A DNA stretch of 64,000 nt, taken from the NCBI GenBank assembly GCA_008828725.1, contig MEHQ01002827.1, forward strand, positions 186,001 to 250,000. The letters are read 5' to 3'. This document shows, piece by piece, positions 35,010 through 47,196 of the stretch. The translations under genes and the position numbers were made by a program. The notes under the pieces are model-generated. The model was not told the origin of the DNA. It saw nothing but the letters and a program-made list of their open reading frames with translations, and did no database searches. Positions within the stretch are counted from its first letter, which is position 1. Every line of letters begins with the position of its first letter. The DNA is from Saccharina japonica (Eukaryota; Sar; Phaeophyceae; Laminariales; Laminariaceae).

Positions 35010-38000
35010 TCATTCGTCATTGCACATCGAAGCAGCGCAGAAACACGCCGTGTTGAGAGGTCCCACCCCTCCGTCGAACCAAGCGTTCCAGTTTGTGTCG
35101 CCGATTGCCAGGTATTCCGCCGCCGCCAAGGAGAATTTTTCCATCGGCACATCACTGCGGTTGAACGGGCAAGCCAGGGTAGGGCGGGTGGACAGTGACG
35201 GTCTCGATATCACATACAACGAGGAAGCCAAAATAGAGCTCCTCCCACGTATTTTTTGTATCAAACATAAAAATAAAACATCAGCTGTGAGATCGAGGAG
35301 TTGGCGAAACTCATCTTTGCAAGCTGCGTGTAATACTCCGATCACACGTACTACGGGTTTTATATTACCACATGAAGCATATACTTCGTATATATATTCC
35401 TGATTGAGGGGTATATATAATACATCTATATACCTGGTATGTGCAAATGATAATTTCGGGACTTTACTTGAACCTCATGAAGAGCGTCTTCGTCGTTCGA
35501 ATGGCGTTCAATAAAACTGAACCAGATCCTGAGCGGGCTTCGTGGTGCAAATAGCGGGAAACGAAAAATTGAAAACGTTTAGTCTTTCCCGGCGAGCATG
35601 AGTTACCTTATGTACTCGTGTCATCAGCACGGAATATACAGATGGCGCCTAAACACGGAATATACAGATAGCGCCTAAACCAAGAGCCTGAATGCCACTC
35701 GAACCAAAACGTGCGGTTTCGAATTTTGGTTAAACTCCAGTAGCATGTATATAGCCGTTGTAACCTCCGGGACACGGGGTGTTGATCAGCCTGAAGTACA
35801 CACAAACACTACGTGGCTGAACCCGAACTGAAACATTTTGGAACCCCACCACATCATGACAGGAACAAAACTCAAAACTCCCTGCTGACAAGGGACTGGT
35901 CGCCTTCATCCGGAACCGAGGGCTCAGGAGAGAACGGATCGCAGCCGCCAAGAACTGCGTGGCTAAAACGAGGAGGCCTCCCTCCAAAAAATGTGTAATC
36001 CTCAGAAGTGCAGCCATACACTTTCGTCATGGTTGGCCCCCCAAAAAAAACAAAGATACTATTATACCTCGTACAAAGGTGGCAGGGTTTTCTCCCAGCC
36101 AAGACGACGGAGGCCGGTTCTCAACTCCCTTTATCGTGGGAAATTTCTGGGAAATATATTCCTGAGAATCAGAATAGATATTTACATACAAGGTATCATA
36201 CAAAAATGGGTGGGTGGTGGTCGGAGCGGCGGCAATGTGCTTATATATATTATATGGCGGTGTGGTCAAACACCATACGATCGGGGATTGCAGACTCCAG
36301 TCGAACGATCCCGGGTTCAATTCCCAGGGCAACGGTTTCGTTTATTGTTCTTTTATTTTGCGTAGCTCCATTTTTTGTCGCTGTGGCTGTGGTCCACCCT
36401 GCCGGCGGCAACATATACCGCGGCCAGTTTGGAGGTCTCAGGTCGGAGCGGAATCAGGTCGGAATGGGATCCGGCTGGCGCGGGTATTATCAGGGTGGAA
36501 AGCGGTAGAAAATAGGATGGAAAGCGGTAGAAGGGTTGGCGCCGACTGCGCGACAAAAACGTCCGCGTCCTAAATTTACACTGGGAATATTCTCCCAAAA
36601 ATATCCCCATACGTAGTGCGGAGTTGATGTATTTATTGAGACGAGCATGATAGCGACATTTATTTCTTGTGCAGCAAAGTATCGGTATCGCAGCGTGAAA
36701 ACATATAAATCTAGGGCCTGTTTTTGAACCGTCAAGGACTACAACAGTAAATTCTGCGATAATAGCAGAGAGAGAAAAAAACACCAACCGTAGTAGGACG
36801 AGTTATCTGGAAAGGCAACACTCCCGCCAATATTTTGAATCCCAATTATTGGACGATTCGGGTCCCTTCCTTGATTTTTACCGATTTTGAAACCCACACG
36901 TCGCCCTCAATGGCATTGTGCTGTACTTTTACATTCCGTGCCAGGAGATGCCAGCAAGCACAAATACCCGCTCCCTATTGCTGACTGCTTGAAACAATAC
37001 GAAACCCGTTCAAGACAAAACAGGTTCTGTCCGATCGCGAAACGTACGAAAAGAAAATCAAGTTCAGGCTCGCGCACAAACAAATGGTTCCGATCGATTG
37101 GTTCTCTCCTGATGCGCTCAATGTATACGGCGGTCTGAACGTTGGTGTACGCCTCGAGGTGGGAGAGTCAACATTTGCCGCGGTTGCCTCAGAAAAGAGA
37201 ACCTGTCTTTCCGCATGGACAACAAAAAAAAGACACGCGAGACTCCTCCATAAATCTCAAGCCATGGTCACGAAAGGGCTGTCGCCGATAGGTACCTCTC
37301 GTCGCTGTACCAGCTGTGCTCAGCAGCGACTACCAGCAGCGATCTAACCCCGACCGCCCCTCCGAAAATTCCCGAAAGGAAAATGTAAGGAGGGGTTACT
37401 GCTGAAGCGTGGATTATACATATTATATACCAGGTATATATATACCCGGTATGTATTTCCGAAGCTGGGCAAGTTGTGAACGTTACTGAGTATTGTTGTG
37501 CAGCACATTGTCCCATGGCGACCGCGCGATTAAACCACCCACCCCACCCCACCCACACCCCACCCACACCCCACCCACCGTCCGTCTCACCTTCGGAAAA
37601 CATGAAGCCGGTTGTCGGACAAAATCTTCCACTTCGAAGGGTCGGCGAAAGGCCCCAAATTGTTCGTCTTCCATACCGGCTCCTTGGCAATGCCGTAGGA
37701 GCAGAAGCCCCCCCACGCCGGCAAGTACCTCTCGGGGTCACTCTACGGCGACGAGTCAGAACGTGAGGTCGGTCGGTCCGTCCGTTGGTTGGTCGGTCGG
37801 TCAGTCGATCGTTCATTCGTTGACGAAATCGGGACAGGAAAAAAGTGGGTCGGCAACGGCTTATATGCAAGGAACGAAATGCTACTTGCTACATAGGTTG
37901 ACGCAAAGTCTTTCCGGGATTATACTGTAATAAAACCCGGAGTACTGGTACTACTGTAAATACCAGGACCTGGTTCCCGGTAAACGGCACGGGCACTGGG

Positions 38001-41000
38001 CGTGCTGGATGTCGACGGGTAGAAAGAACAAAACGAACAACACACCAGAGGTACGAGCTGGCTCAAGCATATTGCCCCAAATTTCATCAGCCACGAATGC
38101 CTCGTGCAATAGCAACTCTCATGTCACATATTTGGAATCTTACTGATCGCCATTAACAGTGAAAGAGGGTGACATAGCCAAAAACAAAAGTTAAGGGACC
38201 TATTAATAGGACTGGCGCTGTATACCACCGAACGCCGTTTTTAAGATATATACCCTGAACTTTTGCACACGTGTTATTTATGCCCCTGCCGAACCGTTGA
38301 CGAAATATTTGTTCGTTTTTTCGTCGCCGAAAAATTGGGATCCCTTTAAAAGACCAAAATCTCCCCCAAAAAACTAAAACCGATATATATCGCGAAAAAA
38401 GTAAAAGAAAGCAACCGGTATAATGGGCCCGCAGGGGCCCATAGAACACATGTGCCAACTTTCAGGTTCTCTACCAAAACCGGCGTGGACATTGAACTCT
38501 TAACTAATTTTGGGTGGTAAGCTTGAACCAGCCTGTACCTAGATAGGACACCCCTGCGCCCTAAGAGCATCATGCTATACGTAATCGTCTGTGACCATAG
38601 ATTGGAATATAGGGCCAACTTTGGTCAAGTTTAGTACGGTAGAAAACAGCAGTACGTACCCGGCGGAATATCCCGTGCGAGAAAAAAACACAGCACAAGG
38701 AGCGACGATCGGAAGCCATCACCCCCATCATCCTTTCTATCAGTGCGCACACACGCACGCACGCACACCGAACCGATATAACCCTTTGCCTCCTCGCATG
38801 ATATGTGCTTGGTACCTAACCCATCATATTCGATACCCTGCTCGTACTCGTATTTACGAAAAAAACGAAAAAAAACATCGGCTGTGTATATACTGTACGA
38901 GGATGGAGGATTTTCGGCGAAATTCGTACTGTATCTGCAAGCTGCGAGTGATTATTCGATTGCGAGTACTACGGCTTTTATTACGAAATAAGCGTAACAT
39001 CAGCCTTCGGCGTAAAGTCAACCAACTGAGGATTTACTCCCGGATAGCCCGCAATAATACATATCACCAGACCTTGCTACTCGTGAAGTAAGCAACTAAC
39101 TCCCCGGGGCATAATTCAAGGGTCAACAAAATAACACGAGGATACGGTAAATACCTTTTTCACCCCTGAGTGCTAAAAGCAAAAACTACTGCTGCTCACT
39201 ACCGCTGCTGGGCACCGGTATATCCATCTCGCGGTGGGGGTAAATAATATCTAAATAGTATCTGGTACCCAGAAATACTGTTTGTACCACTAGGTACAGT
39301 AGGTAGCCCCCAATAAAGGACCCTATATATTGCGTTCGGGGTTGGAGGTCCCTTATACACCGACGTGCCTTATCAGAGTTTGCCGGTCCTTGAAAATCAT
39401 TAGTGGGCTAAAACGGTGCGCAGAAAATTGAGGTCCCTTATATGGTCCCTTATACACCGTTTTTCCTTATATGGTCCCTTAAATACCGTTTTCCCGTATC
39501 GCGGGGTGTATGAATACGAGTACGTACGATCTGGAAAGGAGGAACGAAGCGAGGAAAAATAAAAACGGAGGGAAGAAAATGACGAAGGGAGGCAGACTTC
39601 ACTTCTCACCTCAAACCTGTTTCAGGAGGCAAGGAAGAAAGAAAGAGGGAAGAAAAGAAGGAAGGGAGGCAGACTTGGTTGCTCACCTCAAACCGGTTTC
39701 GGTTTTCGACGGAGACGAAGAAGAAAACGTAGCTTCGATAGGTTGCCCTGATGTCTCCCCTCGCTATGACTGGCTTCGATCCGTCCTCCAGGGAGAAGTA
39801 GGCCACCACGTCCGCTCCCGCCAGGACCGGATAGGACAAATCCCCTGCCGCGCCGTACAACAAGCACAACAAGCGCAACAAACACAACACACACCAACAC
39901 AGCAGCAGACAACAGTCAGCGATCAATGCAACAAGAAAAAACGGAAATTATGAAATTATAATACAAAAACTATTGTGTATTAGCAGTGGAAAATAAAGAA
40001 TGTATGTCGAATGACGGCAATTTAGCGGTGTGTATGACGGACGGTACTTTTGTGCAAATATCTGTTACGTCGTAGAGTTGTCTTAAAAAAAACTGGCCTA
40101 TATCCTCAAAACAGGAATGAACATAGAACAGGCGCGGACGACTTACGGTACCATTAAACTTACAGAACTGGGTATCAATTGCTTCGTATATCGTACATAT
40201 TATTACACTCAGCTAGCAAAGATGAGCTTCGACGAAATCCTCGAGCTCACAGCTGTTGTTTTTTTAATTTTTTAAATATTAATAGTTATATTTCACAAAC
40301 ACCATACAGGGGTAACCATCTGAAAAAATCACAAAAATACCGAACAGCCTAGAATGAAGATACGTATATACGTATATACACGGAAGCCATTTTGCCCCAC
40401 CGATCGATATGACGAAAGAGAAGGCCTGTTTAGTAACATAAGGAAATGGAGCTCCCCCCTATCCAATGCCGGCTTCGTTTGACCCCTTGTGGCCCCCTTG
40501 TGGCCGGCACACTGTCCTCCGATCTACCGGCAAGGAGTGTCTCTCCGAACTGCAAAAAACATAGCAAGTCGGTTGTCCAGATGGGTGCACCAGGAAAATG
40601 AATAGGGCTTGAGCCAGCATTTCAACCCAATGAAACCAGTGTTGCCAGGCACTCCACGGCCTACGGGGTCATTGTAACGTTGACCGTTTTCAATTTCGAT
40701 GCTTGCATCGCTCGTGGGGTCAATCTGCTCGTACTAATTCGGTGCTTGTACTGCTGTAAAAAAATAACAAACTACGAGCACTCGTACAAAAATATCACCA
40801 ATATCGTTTCGTGGATCAGGGTGGGAAACTTATGCAGATTCTGCTGCTTGTAGGCGCAACTCGTGCTCGACCCAGGGAGGAGGGGTGCACGTGATATTTG
40901 GCGTGGCTACTGCTGTGTTCTACCAGAGGGTTCAAGGAGAGCGACCGGCGAGGCAAATGGTCTCTCCCTTCGGAGGTGGGGCTGCCGTCCGTCCAGATTC

Positions 41001-44000
41001 GCCAAGTGACAGACGTACCCCCAAAATATCAACAGAGTAGATCAAGGATTGACTTCGAACAACAGCCCGTTCTCCCTCGACAAGGCGCCCCACGACCAGC
41101 TGCAGCCTCTCAAGTGGTCCCTCTAACCTCAGGAGACGGCCTCAAGCCGTCGCAGCGAAACATAAGCCTCCAGCAGCGAGGTGTCAACCTCTGACCCGCG
41201 AGGATGCTGTAAATGAAAACCAACGCACCGCGATTCCACTCACTCCTGGTACGAACGAGTACGAGCAGATTGGCCCCACGAGCGATGTACGCATCGAAAT
41301 TGAAAACGGCCAACGTTACAATGACCCCGTGGGTCGTGGGGTGCCTGGCAACCCTGGTTTTGTCGGGCCGAGATGCTGGTTCAAGCCCTATTAATTTGTT
41401 TGAGAGCGTAGCTGGGACGAGCGATTTGCAGATTTGCAGCAGGTCGGAGACACAAGCCTCGTTGCCAGATCCAACCACCATGCGTTGACCGCGAGGGATC
41501 ACTCGAGGCGGGAGTTGAGACAAAGGCACCCCAGTGTAGGTGTCGTGTTGGCCAGCTGCGTGTTTGCTTGAAAGCTGCGGCTCCCGGCCTCTTCAACAGC
41601 TGAAAATACAGTTATTGATTGCCGGCTCTTTTCATTTTTTTTGTTGCCACTGGAAAAAAACGACCAACATCCGGTCTTCCTCAGATGATGACCCCTGTAT
41701 AGTATATATACATTTGAATAAAGCACCCGCACACTGAACCACGGGTACAAACCTGCCTCGGCTGCCTGGATGGTGCTTTTGATGTGCTTCGGTTGCCTAC
41801 CCTTTCCTTTCGTTCTTAGTCTTGCTCTGTTTACGTTGTTTTCATTTCATTTCATTTCATATTTGCTGTTACATCTCCGGGACAAGCACGACACTTTCTT
41901 TCTGTGTCGTTTGTTTCGTTTTTGTTTGTTTCTTTGTTAGTTGATAGACCTATTTAATCCTCGAGGATAGGTGTTATGTAGTCCCAAATGGAAGAGCTTG
42001 GCCATTCGATATTTTCAACTTTTGGGCGCAAATCGCCGCCACGTCTAAAACTCGACATAGGCCTATTTTGGTCGAAAAGCCGGATCTTCGGCCGAAAAGC
42101 CAGATCTTGCTCGACGAATCGAACAGAAAAAAACAGGAATTTTACGGTTTGCGGGGTTTCCATGGTCGTATGTGCCGAGCATGCGTAGGAACACAAGACA
42201 AGCAGCAGCACAGCAGCAGCAGCAGCAGCAGCAACAGGATACCGGTACCTAAAAACCAATAACCGAAGATGCCCAGCCAGGGGCACGTGTCTGATCCGGT
42301 TGATGACCGATCCACAGAACGCACCAGGACTGAACACGCGATGGGTGCGCTTGGTACCCGTAACCTAGGTGTTGTTGTATGTAAGGTCTGGGCGCGAGCT
42401 AAGCGGCCGGCGCTCTCCAACACCATCACCCCTGCCGATCCAAGGCAGACGCGCAACTCCGTAGTCTCGGATTTCCTGCAGCCCTTGCGCGTTGTATCTA
42501 TTCATGCCCCCCTGAGATGCGGCATTGCTCTCGCGACAGCCAGGATTGCTGCTGCTGTAAGTATGGTGCTGCGGTTCCATGGTATTCCGGGCGGTTGGTT
42601 GCGGCGTGACGAGGATGGTGGCTCATGTGCTGTGCTGTGTTGCTGCTGTGTCTGTGCTATGATAGGGCTGCCTCGGAGTTGCCTCGCGAGCCCGTGCCGC
42701 ATGGACACCTGGATTGCCGTTTGTTTGCTGGAAAATGCTCGTAAACTTGCTTCAAATATGCACTTGGTCAAAAAAGTGCCCAAGTGCATATTTTGGGAAA
42801 ATCCGCTTTTCACGGTGGTCTGCCGTGGTCGGTAGGTGGAAAATAAGGGCCTATCTTTTTCACGTCTAAAACTCGATAGGGCTTTGTTCGGTTCAGATCC
42901 AGATATATAGACCTATTTCAAGGATTAAATACGTCTGATATGCTGTGGTATATTTATTTGTATTCTTCATTTTTCCCTTTTCGCTTTTTCTTTTCTTCTC
43001 TTTCACACAGCTGGATTGCTAGCAGGATAGGTCGTGCCTGTCGTATATGGCATTGCATTGTCTGCTCTATTTACTGCATTGCAGCGTGTATCGTGTATCT
43101 CTGTGTCGTAGTTTTGTGACCACAGAACTGGTATCTCTCTAGGATGAAGAATCGGCGCAGGCACTGGGTGTGCTGGATGTCGACGTGTAGAAAGGGCGGT
43201 TTAATGTGAAGAACACACACGTACGTGCCCTGCATTTTTATCGCGAGAAGATTTCAGCACTTTCTTCCCTCGTCGACTCTCGTCCAATTGTGCCTACCCA
43301 CGCTGTAATAGGCGCTCTCGACAGCGGTTGGTGCCATTTGAGAATATAAAATACAAAAGTTCGAAACGGAACCCCGACATCAACCAGTAAACGTGGTTTA
43401 ACTGCTATTATCAATAGTAGACCACCGGGGCGACCGGAGATTTGCATGGTTGACAATAGCGTATATAGGGCCCATATTAACGAGTTTTTTTTGTGTTGAA
43501 TTTTGAATTTTCGAATATATTGTTTTCGTTCGATTCGATTTGCACCTCTGATGATCGAAAAGTGAATCACCAAGCAGGCATTTCCGAGTGAAATTTCGAT
43601 TACACGGAATTTCCACTGGTGTGTTGGGGACTTCCTTGACTCTTCGTGATATTCAATTTGGACTCGCGCGTTATGTATTTATATTTATATGTGCATGAGC
43701 GGCCGGCACAAAAACTTTGTGCAGGATGCGGGTCTTGCTGGTCGAGGCTGGCGTTTCGGCCGCCTACGACGAGAGGTTATTTGGAAAAACGCCTCCAAAA
43801 CACACGGCGGAGCCGCGTGACTGCCCCTACCGACTTCGAGCCCCCCTAAAGGGAAGGGGTTAAGGTTAGGGTTAGGTCTGGGGTCGGGTTGGTCTGCGCA
43901 GACGTGCAAGGTTGATATCGTCCTGCATAAAGTTATATGACGACCAGTCCTGCTGCACATACGCAAACGCCTTCGATTTGGGGAGTGTGTCCAATTCGAC

Positions 44001-47000
44001 GTGGCAGGTTCCATGAAACCGACGCAAGCCACGCAAACTTGATTGAGCCCTGCCGTCTCGACTGCTTCAGAGGCGAGATCCATCATTCCCGAGTGGCAGG
44101 GCCACCGGAACAGCCGCAGCGCGAGGTCCGACGACCCCTAGCACAAAGTAGACCACCCGCGGCGCCTCAAAAAATTACACGGCCGTCGCAAACCCAGTTT
44201 TTCATCCCTCTTTGCCAAACCACACGAGCACCGACCAGGTCACGACTTCGCTCAGAAGTTCGATAGCTGTATCCCCGTCGCTGCTGCCCGCGTGGGGCTT
44301 TGGAGCTGCACCAGCCACCCACGACATCCCAGGAGCGATATGCTATAGCCTCTTATCCGGTGCCGGTATAAATAATCTTCCTCTGGCCGCGGCGCCCCGG
44401 GGAGAACACGGGCCATCGCTTGCTTCGTTGGTTGCCCACGGATGTTCGTTGCCCCTTGTGCGTTGTTAATAATCTATTTTTTCAACAATAGAGTAGTACC
44501 TCATTTCTCGATAGGGACCCAAAGTCATTTATTTTTTCCACGACCTTCTATTCAATGACGTAATATATTTGTATGGTACGATGTGTGGGTCAAGAGCACT
44601 GGCAAAGGCTACTGCGTTTTTTTTTGCGACCCCCAATAAAATCGCTGTCAGGTGCATCTACGTACGGCCGCGGGGATGAGGCAAACGCACCCCATGATCT
44701 CCGGGAAAAAAAACATCCACCACAAAAAAATGCAAAACCCTGCATCAGAGTCCGCGGACCATCAGCACAGCGGACCACAAGCAAGCGCAACACAAGTAGC
44801 AGAACAGACGCCGGGTCACCCTCGCGCACACAAGGGCAGTGTCATGGCTGCAGGGCAGCGTCACGCCTGCTGCGCGTCACTGCTGCTGCGCGGCAACGGG
44901 GACCGCCCGAACTACTGTACGTTTCTGGTCTTCATCCTGTGTTTAGGATGTCTGGTGATATACTTCAGCATATATGTATATGTGTCGAGCCCATAACCTT
45001 TGGGCTATCGCATCACGTGGCGAGACAGCCGCCGCCGAGGCTGTGCGCACCCAGTGTCTAGGATGGGCAGGACTCGCTAGGGTATACCTGCTGCGCTCTG
45101 CTGGTCTCTCATGTGCTTGCTGTTATGCGGTGCCTTCCGCAGAAACCTCTGCCTCCGAACTAAACTGTTTTTTATTCCACTCGGTTGGGTCCTCATGAGT
45201 TCCTACTGGCTTCTGTACATACGAGTACTGTACGAACGAGTACTCGTACAGCGGACTCGTACAGCGGAGGAGGTTTTTGGAGGTGTGGTGGACCGAGAAC
45301 GGTACTACAGCTGTTCGCCGAAGTGCAGGACGGCTAGGGATGACCGCTCGCCGGCTGGCGGAGTGGCGGGAAGTTCAACAGCAGTGGGCAGTGGGGTGGG
45401 GTGTGATCGGCGTACGAGTACTCGTCATGTTGCATCCCCTGCTTTTCGTCGTATCCACGTTTGCTACATTTATTTGTTTGTCGGTTTGTTTTTCGTTTTT
45501 AATCAACATCAACACCCATCGCACACAAGTTGACGACAGGTACAAATATCCGGTATTGGATAAATGAACAAATGGGACGTTCAAACCCACTCGTATGAGT
45601 ACATCATCATCCATGTACGAATTATGACATATAGGCAACAAATAATGAAATACCAGGTGTATCGTGTAAATACTCGTAATAAACTCGTAGATCGTACGTA
45701 GAGTGTTTGCGCTAAAGTTTTTTTCAGAAAATATTTCAAAAAATATATTCCAGGTATGCAAACAAGCGAATACACCAAGAAAAACCTTCCCTACGTCGTA
45801 TAATACCTCGTACGTTTTCCCTTCTTCCCCTCGCTGCCTCGGCAAAGTTTTTGCTCTGGCATGGCCCATAGCGAGGGGGGGGGTCTTTCTAGCGAGCAAG
45901 GCTAGGCTCACCCTCAAGCGGACCGATACCTTCTTGCTGCTGCGCACCCGCCGCGAAGCGTGTGCAGCGGTAAAGTTGGATCGGCACTGGTGCGTTAGGC
46001 GCAAAAGTTCAGATGCACGGGCCTTTTTGGCCGTCGGTGTAGACAGCAATGTCCATCTCACTTTTGTGCGCGGAGGCAGACGCCATCAGAAAGGTGGACG
46101 GACACTATGTACACGGCCCTAGGTGTGTTTGCTAGAGGGAGCTGTACTGTCTCAGTAACCTGGCTTCGCCATCAAAGGAGGAGGAAGCGTGTGGCGACGA
46201 GCTGTTGTTGGACTGGTCAATCCCTTCAGCGCGAGAATTTTTATTTTTCAGACCAAGCACCCTGAGTGCAACGAGAGAGAAAGCGAGGAGCCGACTGGGA
46301 AGGACAGCAACGAGAGCGTGTACGGACGGAGCGGGTCGAGTGTGGTCGTGCTAGGACTGGCCGAGCGGCACCGGAGCGGCGCGCCTGAGCAGCAGCACAG
46401 CAGCGCGCCGGCGCAGCAGCACAGCAGCGCACAGGAGAAGCGATCCGGAGCACGGACGACATCGACCCGTGACGGACGAACATTTTTTTTTTTCTGTTGA
46501 CAAATTCTTCGCTTTTTCCCCCGAATGTTGTTGTTGGGTCGGTGTGGATGACGTCACTGGTTTTGTAGAGAGACGCGGCAGAGATGGCGCGGACACCCCG
46601 GGTGCCTTCATTGTGTGCCTGATCGTGGAAGACCCCTTCAATGTGGAACGATTCCTAATCAGTGTCGATGTTTATAATGCTGTGCCTAACACAGACGTTC
46701 AGGATAGATTCGGGTAATTGTCAATGGACATGATGGCTTTGGTTGGCTGTTCTTTTTCACTTTGTGCCCGCGGACTGTCATTCTGGCAGCACTTCAGACA
46801 GCAGCTGCGTGCTCCATCTTGTTCCCACGCCTACCGTTTGTTTTTGTACAGACAGCACTTCAGACAGTAGTTACGCTGTAGTCGGCAAATTCATTGGTAA
46901 AGAGGGGGGGACGATGCTGCTGTAGTCGAATGGAGATTGCGGGCGTGTAGTTCAGTTTTGGACACGCATAACATGCTGTAGGGATTTTTAGGTGTACACC

Positions 47001-47143
47001 TCTTCGGACTGGTGTATCCTTTCCCTGCTAAGTGTGCGTGTTCTTTAGGATTCTCTGATGCTCTAGCACTTTTGTGACCACGGGCTGTGATCTTGCTAGA
47101 TCAGACTATAGGGACTAGCAACTGAAACGAGTTTAATGTGAAG

Positions 47144-47196
<53 letters not shown>

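Noticed and set aside
34666-35403. 245-codon plus-strand frame
   Set aside because: It overlaps exon 4 of the YHS gene in antisense and a dispersed repeat, with no domain.
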